From contig NZ_PKUQ01000001.1 in assembly GCF_002866925.1 (NCBI RefSeq), positions 372,001 to 436,000 of the forward strand: a DNA stretch of 64,000 nt. Direction: 5' to 3'. Each line of letters starts with the position of its first letter. Positions within the stretch are counted from its first letter, which is position 1. Positions 25,263-33,521 of the stretch are shown here, piece by piece. A program made the position numbers and the translations under genes. The notes beneath the pieces were generated by a model. The model was not told the origin of the DNA. It did not search any database and saw only the letters and a program-made list of their open reading frames with translations. Source of the stretch: Cohaesibacter celericrescens. Lineage in GTDB: Bacteria; Pseudomonadota; Alphaproteobacteria; Rhizobiales; Cohaesibacteraceae.

Positions 25263-26073
25263 GTTGTCGCTGACGATGGTTTTGGGCTTGCTTCTCTGCA
25301 AGATCAGGTTGTCCTGTTCGCGAGCTACCCGGTAGCCTGACAAAGATGTATCAGCAACCAACGTCAGGCACTCTCGTGAGAAGTCATCAATGATAGCCAG
25401 AACACGTTAGCGGCCGCCCATTGACCGGCAGGCAAGCGGAGCGCCGCCGAGAGGGGCATTTGCGAACTTCTAGCTTCTCTTCCCGATAAAGTCTTCTAAG
25501 CTTCTTAAGGTTCATATGAATGCCTTGCCGAGCCAACATGACAGCAATCTTTCGATATCCAAAGCGGCGGCGTTTGGCCGCCTCCGCCTTGATGGCTTCA
25601 CGAAGATCAGCGTCATCACCCCCAGTGTTCTTGTAGCGAACACTGGACCGATCGATTGGAAGAATGGCACACCCCCGCCCCTCTCGGCGGTGTAACCGCC
25701 TGCCGGGCAGTGGATGGCTGACACCATGCTCCTTGCAGGCATGAGCCACAGCTTCTCGCTTGCCGACAGGCGTTACCATTTTTGAAGCGCTATCCTTCTA
25801 CACGGCATATCCAGCATCTGTTGGGCTAAAAGTTTCTTGAACTTGCTGTTCTCTTCTTCGAGCGCCTTCAGCTTACGGGCATCAGATACATCTGTTACCC
25901 GGCAGGTGATGCTTGCATCACTGAGAGAGCATACCGCCATACTTGGCTTTGTACTTGGAAAAGGACGCCGAACTGATCCCGTGTTTGCGGCAAACTTCCG
26001 CTGTCGGCATCCCAGTTTCCTGTTTCTTGATCATGCCTATGATTTGTTCTTCTGAAAAACGCGAACGCTTCAT
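25263..26073 (-). pseudogene. Degraded IS3-family element (orfA and orfB)
   Basis: On the minus strand, orfA begins at 26073 (MKRSRFSEEQIIGMIKKQET, GMPTAEVCRKHGISSASFSK), continues after a short disruption as DARKLKALEEENSKFKKLLA, and leads into orfB: VGKREAVAHACKEHGVS, DRSSVRYK, GDDADLREAIKAEAAKRRRF, GYRKIAVMLARQGIHMNLKK. The integrase-core part (VADTSLSGYRVAREQDNLI, KPKTIVSDNG, with the second catalytic Asp in SDNG) follows in another frame and ends at the IS110 junction near 25263. Several frameshifts and loss of the 3' third make it inactive. Confidence 0.82.
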
Positions 26074-26285
26074 TATCCGTCTCCATTGGTTGGGACGGAC
26101 TCTATCAAATTATGGACGAGTTTTTGGGGCGCAGGTCACAAGTTTAGTCCAGAGATTTTAAAAGGCGCCGCGTCTTCTCTTGAAATTGATTTTCAGCTCG
26201 TGGATACCGGTTCACTTGAACCAGCGACCGCTCCGCAAACGCCGTTATCTAGAAAGTTAAGCCGTTGATTTATTTAGGAAAAGGA

Positions 26286-26360
26286 TGGTGGGCGTAACTG
26301 GGATTGAACCAGTGACCCCTTCGATGTCAACGAAGTGCTCTCCCGCTGAGCTATACGCCC
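26286..26360 (-). tRNA. tRNA-Val (anticodon GAC)
   Basis: Read on the minus strand the gene starts GGGCGTATAGCTCAGCGGGA and ends TACGCCC-A-CCA. The acceptor arm GGGCGTA/TACGCCC is fully paired; the D arm is GCTCAGCGGGAGAGC, the anticodon stem-loop CTTCG-TTGACAT-CGAAG carries GAC, and the T arm is CTGGTTCAATCCCAG. CCA is encoded at 26286-26288. IS relics lie on the 3' side of the gene, a common integration hot spot. Confidence 0.96.
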
Positions 26361-26448
26361 ATCCTGTTGGATTATTCTATTCAATAACCCCTTGCGGTGA
26401 AAGGCTTCTAACGCTCTGGCAAAAGGAATGCAACCCCCTTTTACCGAA

Positions 26449-26465
26449 CAGCCCCAATGGGGCTG
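26449..26465 (-). terminator. Possible terminator of cpdR
   Basis: CAGCCCC-AAT-GGGGCTG is a perfect 7-bp stem 55 bases past the cpdR stop. The minus-strand tail after it (TTCGGTAAAAGG) lacks a T-run, so the assignment is weak. Confidence 0.35.
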
Positions 26466-26519
26466 CAAATCTGTGAAAAACAATAGCGAATATTGAATAT
26501 CAAGCCGAATAACCCGCCA

Positions 26520-26879
26520 TTAGGCCACCAACATCTTACCCACTTCATTGACAAGATCGCGCAAGTGGAAAGGCTTAGACAAGACTTTTGCGTCTTTTGG
26601 TGCTTGAGAATCAGGGTTGAGCGCAACAGCGGCAAAACCGGTGATAAACATCACCTTTAGATCCGGGTCTAGCTCGGTTGCACGACGCGCCAATTCGATA
26701 CCATCCATCTCGGGCATGACGATATCTGTCAACAACAGCGTGAAAGGTTCTTCACGCAACCGATCATAGGCGCTTTTTCCATTGTCAAACGAGACGACCT
26801 CATACCCTGCATTTTGCAAGGCGCGCGCCAGAAATCGGCGCATATCATTATCATCTTCAGCGAGCAAAATTTGCGACAT
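26520..26879 (-). CDS. cpdR: Response regulator CpdR
   Basis: This 119-aa single receiver domain is nearly identical to alphaproteobacterial CpdR. The acidic pair is in LLAEDDNDMRRFL (9-10, 12), the phosphoacceptor is Asp52 in LLLTDIVMPEMDG, the switch Thr is in VMFITGFAAVALNP and the conserved Lys is 102 in VLSKPF. Unphosphorylated CpdR acts as an adaptor that brings ClpXP to the cell pole and primes degradation of cell-cycle proteins such as CtrA-pathway and PdeA-type substrates; CckA-ChpT phosphorylation turns it off. It is divergent from the N-formylglutamate amidohydrolase family gene, a conserved arrangement in Hyphomicrobiales as I recall it. Confidence 0.95.
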   Translation of the reverse strand: MSQILLAEDDNDMRRFLARALQNAGYEVVSFDNGKSAYDRLREEPFTLLLTDIVMPEMDGIELARRATELDPDLKVMFITGFAAVALNPDSQAPKDAKVLSKPFHLRDLVNEVGKMLVA

Positions 26880-27170
26880 GTCTCATCGGTCTCCAGCCCA
26901 TCACGGGCGAATAAATCCAATTGGCCTTATACCCGAAATCCGGGTTTAACTGATCCGGCATTAAACACAGACAGGGGTAAAGATCCGGTGAACTCGACGA
27001 AAAGTGGATAGTTACTCCTCAGTCTATTTCGCAAGGTCCACAAATTTGTTAGGAAGTTGAACTCCCATTTTCGATATTATAGCATTACAATATTACGACA
27101 AGAGAGAAGCAAGGTCGACAAGAAACCGCCGCCGCGTAAGCGCCAAGCCCGAATCTGGCCTTAAAACCAA

Positions 27171-28082
27171 ATGAACGAGTTGAAATCCGTGACGTTTAAA
27201 CCGACTGACATCCTGCAAGACCCGTTTCGGATTGAACTGCCTGAGCAGCACCTTGCTCCGTTTCTATTCAACGCACCTCACTCAGGACGCTGCTACACGC
27301 AAGAATTCCGTCAATCCAGCCGTCTGACCGAAGCCGAGCTACGCAGCTCGGAAGATGCTTTTGTCGACAAACTATTTTCCAAGGCCCCCGAATGCGGCGC
27401 CCCGCTAATGGCCGCCAACTTCCCCCGAGCCTATCTCGACCTAAACCGCGAGCCCTATGAGCTTGACCCAACCATGTTCAAAGAGCCCCTTCCCTCTTAT
27501 GCCAAGAGCTCGGGCGCACGCGTAGGCAGCGGATTGGGCACCATTGCTCGGATCGTCTCAGAGCGGAAGGAAATCTATCGCGAGAAACTCGGCCTGCAAG
27601 AGGGTCTCGACAGGATAGACAGTCTTTACAAACCCTATCATCAAGCCCTACGTCGCCAAATGGCTATGACGCACGTGGAGTTTGGTTATGCCTGCCTGAT
27701 CGATTGCCACTCCATGCCATCGCGCGTGTTGCGCAACGCCAACCCCAGCATCCGGCCGGACATTATTCTGGGTGATCGCTATGGCACCAGCTGCCACGCG
27801 TCCCTGACAAGTGCTGCCAAAGGCATCTTGACCCATCTTGGTTTCAAAGTTGACATGAACCGCCCTTATGCGGGCGGCTTTATCACCCAGCATTATGGCC
27901 GCCCAATCAAAGGACTGCATGCGTTGCAAATCGAAATTGACCGAAGCCTCTACATGGATGAAGACACATTAACCCCGGTTGCACATTTTGAAGAGCTGGT
28001 GACATTGTTTGGGACCTTCACAGAACTATTGATGCAAAGCGCCAGCGATGCCATGTTGCCTTCAGCCGCAGCAGCGGAATAA
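27171..28082 (+). CDS. N-formylglutamate amidohydrolase family protein
   Basis: This 303-aa protein belongs to the N-formylglutamate deformylase-like family (COG3741/COG3931), related in fold to zinc peptidases. Signatures: LFNAPHSGRCYT (about 32-43; a metal His), SSEDAFVDKLF (about 59-69), AYLDLNREPYELDP (about 87-100; Arg/Asp substrate contacts), CLIDCHSMPS (about 174-183; metal His), GYACLID and NRPYAGGFITQHYG with LHALQIEIDRSLYMDE (about 250-265; catalytic Glu). It would hydrolyse N-formylglutamate or a similar N-formyl amino acid. It is monocistronic, with a hairpin at 28201, and divergent from cpdR. Confidence 0.9.
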   Translation: MNELKSVTFKPTDILQDPFRIELPEQHLAPFLFNAPHSGRCYTQEFRQSSRLTEAELRSSEDAFVDKLFSKAPECGAPLMAANFPRAYLDLNREPYELDPTMFKEPLPSYAKSSGARVGSGLGTIARIVSERKEIYREKLGLQEGLDRIDSLYKPYHQALRRQMAMTHVEFGYACLIDCHSMPSRVLRNANPSIRPDIILGDRYGTSCHASLTSAAKGILTHLGFKVDMNRPYAGGFITQHYGRPIKGLHALQIEIDRSLYMDEDTLTPVAHFEELVTLFGTFTELLMQSASDAMLPSAAAAE

Positions 28083-28200
28083 CGACCCCAGTTCGGCTCC
28101 CTCCCCTTGCCAATACAGTTGACTGCCGGACAATCACAACCACCAGCCCCCTTACTACCGGCAAATCCCAACGAATGCCCGCCTTCTTTATGTCAAAAAA

Positions 28201-28222
28201 AAAGGCCGCATCAGCGGCCTTT
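28201..28222 (+). terminator. Terminator after the amidohydrolase gene
   Basis: AAAGGCCGC-ATCA-GCGGCCTTT is a perfect 9-bp stem preceded by an uninterrupted A-run (28195-28203), so it has A/T tails for both strands. It ends the plus-strand gene stopping at 28082. Confidence 0.8.
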
Positions 28223-28716
28223 GAAGTCTAAGGAGGAAACGCCCGGTGAGGGCGACGATATAATACCGCACCGCAACAATGACATCGCAACGGCCATTTT
28301 TCAATACCAGCAGCGCCATCTCCGTCCCTAACGCGCGAACGAACCCGCCCGAGGGAGGTTTTCAGGAACGCTACAAACAAACACAAACTATTGAAATAAT
28401 TGAGTAATATACAAAACTCAAACACACCAATTTACAACAAAATACCTGTGCATAATATTTGGGCTAAATTTCAATAATCTATTTTTTGCCTAATTATTGA
28501 CCTTTTGATCAAATCCTGCCCCGCATTTCGATTAATAGTTTTGCCGCGCAATCATTGGCTGCACACTCCAACCTCACACATCGGTGAGCGAAAGTGTACA
28601 GAACGTCACGCCCATTTTATTTCCTATTTATCAGGAATGCAGACACTATCATCTCATCCGCTGACGGCATCACCCGCTCGGAGCCAGTTTAAAAAAACAT
28701 CACCTAGGAGACTCTC
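28223..28716. other. Long leader and promoter region of the bufferin operon
   Basis: These ~490 bases hold no supportable gene. They become AT-rich from 28370 on. A small dyad CTCAC-ACATCG-GTGAG lies at about 28575-28590. The region must contain the operon promoter, but no convincing -35/-10 pair or ECF-sigma site could be assigned by eye. AGGAGA precedes the bufA1 ATG. Confidence 0.5.
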
Positions 28717-29016
28717 ATGTCCAATAACACCAAATCCTTTTCCGCAGCAGTTATCGCTGGTGCAGTTGCAACCGTTATTTCTGCAGGCGCAATGACAGCA
28801 CTGACCACCGAAGGCGCACACGCTGCTGAAAAAGAAAAATGCTACGGTGTTGCTCTTAAAGGCCAGAACGATTGTAAAGCTGGCGCCGGCACCACATGCG
28901 CGGGCACATCCACGTCTGATTATCAGGGCAATGCATGGAAACTGGTCCCTAAAGGCACCTGCACCACCATGAAAACACCAAATGGCATGGGCAGCCTCAC
29001 CGAGATCATGTCATAA
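28717..29016 (+). CDS. bufA1: BufA1-type bufferin precursor (DUF2282)
   Basis: This 99-aa precursor has a long Sec-type signal peptide (hydrophobic about 9-30, cleavage near AHA-A at 34-37) and a mature domain of the DUF2282 family with the four conserved cysteines 42, 53, 61 and 82 in [24 protein letters not shown] and PKGTCTTM. Known bufferins are ribosomally made, post-translationally modified copper-binding proteins; the partner MNIO enzyme converts the central cysteines to thiooxazole-type rings, and the product buffers copper in the periplasm. It is first in a four-gene operon (28717-31376) with the full set of partners. Start supported by AGGAGA. Confidence 0.88.
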   Translation: MSNNTKSFSAAVIAGAVATVISAGAMTALTTEGAHAAEKEKCYGVALKGQNDCKAGAGTTCAGTSTSDYQGNAWKLVPKGTCTTMKTPNGMGSLTEIMS

Positions 29017-29062
29017 TCCAGCGATCACGCTCCCCCAGAGCAAAGATAAAGAGGAAAGCCTC

Positions 29063-29956
29063 ATGACATCATCCAATCAGATGTCTGCCTTGGCTACCAA
29101 ACCGATCCCGGCACGCGCCGGGGTCGGCCTCAAGGCAGCCCACTATCAAACAATCCTTGATACAAATCCCGACATCGGCTGGTTTGAGGTTCATCCCGAA
29201 AACTATATGGGCGAAGGCGGTCCACCACACCGTTACCTGACCGAAATTGCCTCTCGATATCCACTTTCCCTGCACGGGGTGGGCGCTTCAATTGGTGCAG
29301 ATCAACCACTGAAGCTCGACCACATAGAACGGCTCAAAGCTCTCAACAAACGCTACAATCCGGGTCTTTTTTCAGAGCATTTGGCTTGGTCTAGCCATGA
29401 CGAGATTTTTTTTAATGATCTATTGCCTGTTCCCTACCGTCAGGACAGTCTGGACCGTGTGATAGAGCATGTAAGCCAGTTGCAAGAACATTTAGACCGG
29501 CAGGTCCTGATTGAAAACCCGTCAGTCTATGTCGCCTTTGATAGCTCAACCATGTCCGAAATCGCCTTTCTGGAACGCCTTGTAGAGCGCACCGGCTGTG
29601 GCTTGCTGCTCGATTGCAATAATGTCTATGTGTCGGCGACCAACCAGAATTACGATCCTATTGCCTATCTCGATGCTTTTCCTGTCGAGCATGTCGGAGA
29701 AATTCATCTGGCCGGTTTTGCACGCGATGAAGACGATGAAGGTGAGCCCCTGCTGATCGACGCGCACGACCGCGAAGTCGCAGACGCGGTTTGGACCCTT
29801 TACGATCATGCACTGGATCGCGCGGGGGCCGTGCCCACTCTTGTCGAATGGGACACCAACATTCCCCATTGGGATGTGCTCTTCGCTGAAGCAATGCGCG
29901 CCGATACAAAGCTACAAGCCGCGACAGCCAAGGCGGACCTTCGTAATGCAGGATAA
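29063..29956 (+). CDS. bufB1: BufB1 MNIO-family peptide-modifying enzyme (DUF692)
   Basis: This 297-aa enzyme (ATG 29063, AGAGGAAAG upstream; the longer frame to 28982 overlaps bufA1) is a multinuclear non-heme iron oxygenase of the DUF692 family. The TIM-barrel metal ligands are visible in order: WFEVHPENYMGEGG, YPLSLHGVGASIG, LFSEHLAWSS, VLIENPSVY, LLLDCNNVYVSATN, VGEIHLAGFARDED and LLIDAHDREV. MNIOs modify cysteine or other residues in precursor peptides using iron and O2. It would modify the mature cysteines of BufA1. It overlaps the partner gene bufC1 by 11 bp. Confidence 0.92.
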   Translation: MTSSNQMSALATKPIPARAGVGLKAAHYQTILDTNPDIGWFEVHPENYMGEGGPPHRYLTEIASRYPLSLHGVGASIGADQPLKLDHIERLKALNKRYNPGLFSEHLAWSSHDEIFFNDLLPVPYRQDSLDRVIEHVSQLQEHLDRQVLIENPSVYVAFDSSTMSEIAFLERLVERTGCGLLLDCNNVYVSATNQNYDPIAYLDAFPVEHVGEIHLAGFARDEDDEGEPLLIDAHDREVADAVWTLYDHALDRAGAVPTLVEWDTNIPHWDVLFAEAMRADTKLQAATAKADLRNAG

Positions 29957-30758
29957 GCTACCAACCACTCAAGACAACAAAGCACTCAACCGATCGCAAG
30001 AGGCCTTCTCAAGCGCACTGTTGAAACCAGACGCCCCACTGCCTGGAGATGTTGTTGGTCCGTCCACGGCAAAAAAAGCACAAAAGCGGTTCGGGGTCTA
30101 TCGCAACAATGTTGTCGTGAGTCTGAGCGAATCCCTTATGGCGACCTATCCAACCATTCTCGCGATGGTGGGAGAAGAATTCTTCCGCGCAATGGCGCGT
30201 GAATTTGTGACAGCACATCCACCACAATCAGCGATACTAGCCCATTATGGCGCGGGGTTTGGTGGATTTATGGATACATTCGAACCAGTCAGCGCTCTGC
30301 CTTATTTGGGTGATGTTGCGAGGCTGGAGTTTGCATGGCTTATCGCCTACAACGCAAAAGACAACGCGCCGCTTGCACCAGAAAATTTGCAAACCATCGA
30401 CCCCGAGCATTTGGCCGACCTAACCTTCGATATGCACCCCGCTTGTCAGCTATTGTCTTGCAGCCATGCGGCCTATAGCATTTGGGCCGCGCATAAACAG
30501 GAAGATCCCGCAGGGGTGATGGCAAACCTCACAGATCACCCGGAAGACATTTTGATCACGCGGCCCCAATGGGACGTTACCGTCATCTCTTTGCCTGCTG
30601 GCGGTTACGCGTTTATCAAGGCGCTGAGTGATGGCAAAAGCCTGGGAGAAGCCGCAACTCAGGCGGCAAAAGCGGACAGCGCATTCAATTTTTCCCAAAA
30701 TCTTGGTGGCCTACTCGAAACAGGCGCCTTAGCCAATGTCCATTTGAATAATCCATAA
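29946..30758 (+). CDS. bufC1: BufC1 partner protein (DUF2063)
   Basis: This 270-aa protein (ATG 29946; the frame to 29808 overlaps bufB1 too far) has the N-terminal DUF2063 domain: SQEAFSSALLKPD (about 17-29), RFGVYRNNVVVSLSESLMAT (about 48-67), YPTILAMVGEEFFRAMAREF (about 68-87) and YLGDVARLEFAWLIAYNAKD (about 118-137). DUF2063 proteins bind the precursor peptide and present it to the MNIO enzyme. The C-terminal half is more variable, rich in strands. Start codon lies within the end of bufB1 (11-bp overlap), indicating translational coupling and complex formation. Confidence 0.9.
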   Translation: MQDKLPTTQDNKALNRSQEAFSSALLKPDAPLPGDVVGPSTAKKAQKRFGVYRNNVVVSLSESLMATYPTILAMVGEEFFRAMAREFVTAHPPQSAILAHYGAGFGGFMDTFEPVSALPYLGDVARLEFAWLIAYNAKDNAPLAPENLQTIDPEHLADLTFDMHPACQLLSCSHAAYSIWAAHKQEDPAGVMANLTDHPEDILITRPQWDVTVISLPAGGYAFIKALSDGKSLGEAATQAAKADSAFNFSQNLGGLLETGALANVHLNNP

Positions 30759-30791
30759 AACAATAACCACACGCGCCAAAGGCAGGAAAAA

Positions 30792-31376
30792 ATGCGTTTA
30801 ATTCAGTCCCTGAACCACCTTCATAGCAGCCTATTTGATGGCTTGTCGCGCCTACTCGATGGATGGTTTTTGGGATTAACGGCCCGATTTATTTTTTCCA
30901 GTGTTTTGATGTTTTATTTTTTCAATTCGGCTTTGACCAAAATCGGCGACGGGATATTCGGCATTTTCAATCCCAGTGTCGGGGCTTATGCGCAAATTCT
31001 GCCACCAATCATCGAGGCTGTTGGCTACGACGCAAGCCAGATCGCATTTTTCCCCTGGACCCTTATTGTGATTCTAGGCACTGCAGCAGAATTTATCCTT
31101 CCAGTGCTTATTTTCCTAGGGCTAGGAACACGCCTTGCCTCCGTTGCCTTCATTGGCTTCATCTTGGTCATGACTTTTGTTGATATAAATTTCCATGCGG
31201 TTGATGCATCAACCATTGGCCGGATGTTTGACCGAATACACAATTCCGAAATCCTCGACCAGCGTCTGCTGTGGCTCTTTCCCTTGTTGTTTTTGATCGT
31301 CAAAGGCCCTGGCAAACTTTCCTTCGACCATCTGCTGAGGCGCTGGGTCAAAAGCCAGACAGAGCAGCAAGTCTGA
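30792..31376 (+). CDS. bufD1: DoxX family membrane protein (BufD1)
   Basis: This 194-aa protein has four hydrophobic helices (about 30-50, 78-100, 107-130 and 145-180) and the DoxX start LTARFIFSSVLMFYFFNSAL. DoxX members are quinol-oxidase-associated or thiol-related inner-membrane proteins; in bufferin operons a DoxX gene is the usual fourth gene, proposed to work with redox chemistry at the membrane. It follows bufC1 by 33 bp with GGCAGGA ahead of the ATG. Its exact role in bufferin maturation is not settled. Confidence 0.82.
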   Translation: MRLIQSLNHLHSSLFDGLSRLLDGWFLGLTARFIFSSVLMFYFFNSALTKIGDGIFGIFNPSVGAYAQILPPIIEAVGYDASQIAFFPWTLIVILGTAAEFILPVLIFLGLGTRLASVAFIGFILVMTFVDINFHAVDASTIGRMFDRIHNSEILDQRLLWLFPLLFLIVKGPGKLSFDHLLRRWVKSQTEQQV

Positions 31377-31457
31377 AACGCGACAATTCAGACTTGACCT
31401 TGAAGCGAGAAGACTGTGGTATGGACACAATTACAGTCCCGCCTCAAGGAACCATTC

Positions 31458-32513
31458 ATGCATTTTGCCAGTGACAACTGGGCCGGCGCGTCCGAGCCCA
31501 TCATGCAAGCGTTATCGCGCCACAGCACAGGATTCGCACCCGCCTACGGCGAAGGTGACCTTTGCGATGCAATCGAAGCCCGCTTTCAGGACCTTTTTGA
31601 AACCGACTGCGCAGTGTATATCGTCGCCACGGGTACAGCCGCGAACGCCTTGGCCCTGTCGGCCGTGACCGGTCCGGGCGGCACGGTTTTCTGCCACCAA
31701 GATGCACATATCAGGGTTGATGAATGTGGTGCACCAGAATTTCTTACCTCTGGTGCCCGTATGTGGGGGTTGGAAGGCCGCCACGGAAAGCTAAGCCCAG
31801 CAACGATCCTGAGCGGCCTTGAACAGGTACCACACGGCGTGGTGCATCATGGCCAACCGAACGCCATTTCCCTGTCGCAAAGCACTGAATCTGGCACCAT
31901 CTATTCCCTTGATGAAATCAAAGCACTGACCACGGTTGCCCATGACAACAAGCTCGCGGTCCATATGGATGGCGCCCGCTTTGCCAATGCACTGGTTTCC
32001 CTCAATGCCACACCAGCAGAAATGACATGGAAGGCTGGCGTAGATATTCTTTCATTTGGCGCAACAAAAAACGGCGCCTGGTGTGCGGAAGCCGTGGTGA
32101 TCTTCAACAAAGACTATGCCAAAGACTTTATCTACCGCCGCAAACGGGCCGGACATCTTTTCTCAAAAATGCGCTTTTCGGCTGCGCAGTTTGAGGGATA
32201 TTTTGAAAATGACCACTGGTTGGAAAATGCACGGCATGCCAATTCGATGGCCGCAAAGCTGGTGGCTGGATTACAAGACAGCAACACGACGCGCTCCGCG
32301 TGGGCAAGCGAGGCAAACGAAGTCTTTGCTATCGTACCCAAATCAAGCGCCCAAAAGGCCTCCGCAAGTGGGGCCAATTTTCATCAATGGCCAACCAACG
32401 GCTTGCATCCGGACGATCAGCCGAATGACGATGAGTATCTCATCCGCCTCGTATGCTCTTTTTCAACCAGTCAAGAGGAAGTCGATCAGTTCCTAGCCCT
32501 CATCAAAAGCTAA
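31458..32513 (+). CDS. ltaE: Low-specificity L-threonine aldolase family protein
   Basis: This 352-aa protein starts at ATG 31458 (AAGGAA upstream). It is a fold-type I PLP enzyme cleaving L-threonine or L-allo-threonine to glycine and acetaldehyde. PLP-site features: FASDNWAGASEP (3-14), YGEGDLCDAIEARF (30-43), VATGTAANALAL (56-67), HQDAHIRVDECGAPEF (80-95), VHMDGARFANALVSL (168-182) and the Schiff-base Lys204 in SFGATKNGAWCAEAV. It lies 81 bp after the DoxX gene but has its own spacing, so it may be transcribed with or separately from the bufferin operon. A T-tailed hairpin follows at 32544. Confidence 0.9.
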   Translation: MHFASDNWAGASEPIMQALSRHSTGFAPAYGEGDLCDAIEARFQDLFETDCAVYIVATGTAANALALSAVTGPGGTVFCHQDAHIRVDECGAPEFLTSGARMWGLEGRHGKLSPATILSGLEQVPHGVVHHGQPNAISLSQSTESGTIYSLDEIKALTTVAHDNKLAVHMDGARFANALVSLNATPAEMTWKAGVDILSFGATKNGAWCAEAVVIFNKDYAKDFIYRRKRAGHLFSKMRFSAAQFEGYFENDHWLENARHANSMAAKLVAGLQDSNTTRSAWASEANEVFAIVPKSSAQKASASGANFHQWPTNGLHPDDQPNDDEYLIRLVCSFSTSQEEVDQFLALIKS

Positions 32514-32543
32514 CCGCGGACCGGCCTCATTTTTGGATACGAA

Positions 32544-32577
32544 AAAAGGCGCTTCACCTAACAGCGGGGCGCCTTTT
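32544..32577 (+). terminator. Terminator after the threonine aldolase gene
   Basis: AAAAGGCGC (32544-32552), a 16-base loop, and GCGCCTTTT (32569-32577) form a 9-bp stem with a T-rich 3' side, 30 bases after the stop codon. Confidence 0.75.
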
Positions 32578-32668
32578 GTGTGAGAGATCGATTGCCGAAC
32601 AAGCAGGCCATCAATCCGGCAATCCGTTATTGAGGAGGAAATGCGGCACCCTCCGAGGTGTCTTGGAA

Positions 32669-32703
32669 CACAGATCACACCGCGATGGGCAGCGTGATCT
32701 GTG
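32669..32703 (-). terminator. Hairpin downstream of the hsp20 gene
   Basis: CACAGATCAC (32669-32678) and GTGATCTGTG (32694-32703) pair perfectly over 10 bp, 14 bases past the small heat-shock gene stop. There is no T-run, so termination is probable but not certain. Confidence 0.45.
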
Positions 32704-32716
32704 CGATTATCGCCGG

Positions 32717-33193
32717 TTAGTGCGTTGATCCTTCAATCACCGTTGCGTCGGTTTCCGTTTCTTTATCCGGCCCCTTAATCGCAATCTGGCGTGGTTTTTT
32801 GGCTTCTGGCAACTCGCGGATCAGATTGATATGCAGCAAGCCGTGTTCCATGCTCGCACCATCTACATGCATATAGTCGGCCAACTGAAACTGGCGTTCA
32901 AAAGCACGAGAGGCGATACCGCGGTGCAGATAGTCTTTTTCGTCCGTTTCCTGTTCGACTTTTTCACCAACAACAGTCAGCGTATTTTCCTTCACTTCGA
33001 TGGAGAGTTCATTTTCAGTGAAGCCCGCGACGGCCATGGAGATGCGATAGGAATTTTCCGCCAGACGTTCAATATTATAAGGCGGATAGGACGGAGCACC
33101 ACCATCTGGAGCAGAAACGGTGTCCAGCATTGAGAACAATTTGTCAAAACCGATGGTGGAACGATAGAGCGGAGTGAAATCCATGTGACGCAT
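32717..33193 (-). CDS. Small heat-shock protein, Hsp20 family
   Basis: This 158-aa chaperone starts at ATG 33193 directly after AAGGAGGGCACACTT; the longer frame to 33238 has no function. The N-terminus MRHMDFTPLYRSTIGFDKLF (start shown in part) is typical of alphaproteobacterial IbpA-type sHsps. The alpha-crystallin domain (about 35-130) contains YRISMAVAGFTENELSIEVK and the conserved A-x-x-x-n-G-L-x-I pattern, here ASMEHGLLHINLIRELPE. It binds unfolding proteins in the cytosol and holds them for DnaK/ClpB. Its ribosome site is buried in a hairpin with a bulged G (33199-33216), the hallmark of ROSE RNA thermometers. Confidence 0.93.
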   Translation of the reverse strand: MRHMDFTPLYRSTIGFDKLFSMLDTVSAPDGGAPSYPPYNIERLAENSYRISMAVAGFTENELSIEVKENTLTVVGEKVEQETDEKDYLHRGIASRAFERQFQLADYMHVDGASMEHGLLHINLIRELPEAKKPRQIAIKGPDKETETDATVIEGSTH

Positions 33194-33198
33194 AAGTG

Positions 33199-33266
33199 TG
33201 CCCTCCTTGAGCGGCATTTTTACAACGTTTAACAACACCTGATCCCCCTATCAGAGGCGAGATCAG
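33199..33266 (-). promoter_or_regulatory. ROSE-like RNA thermometer in the hsp20 leader
   Basis: Minus-strand RNA just upstream of the sHsp start reads TGCC-G-CTC-AAG-GAG-GGCA (33216-33199): a 7-bp stem with one bulged G that holds the Shine-Dalgarno AAGGAGG. A second hairpin, CTGATC...GATCAG with inner CCTC/GGGG pairing, lies upstream (33266-33239). A multi-hairpin leader whose last weak helix sequesters the Shine-Dalgarno and carries an unpaired G is the defining layout of ROSE elements, which melt near 42 C to allow sHsp translation. Confidence 0.65.
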
Positions 33267-33521
33267 AACCATACCGGAGCCGTATTGGCCTCCGATGATT
33301 GAGATATGGAAATGTCTTCAAAACATTTCAAGGCCCCAAAATGAAATTCCCGCAAAGCCTTGAAAATGAGGCTTTTTCTAGGCCTGCCATATCTTCGCCA
33401 CGTTGATAAATCGCACATGAACGGAGCCTTCTGATTGGGTTCAGCCAGCCCCTGATAGGTTTAAATCAGAACAAAACGGGCAGAGGTTTCTCCACCCCTC
33501 AAACAACGCAAAGGCACAACC

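Noticed and set aside
28496..28530. TTGACC-like -35 box for the bufferin operon
   Set aside because: No matching -10 at a proper distance; promoter left unassigned.
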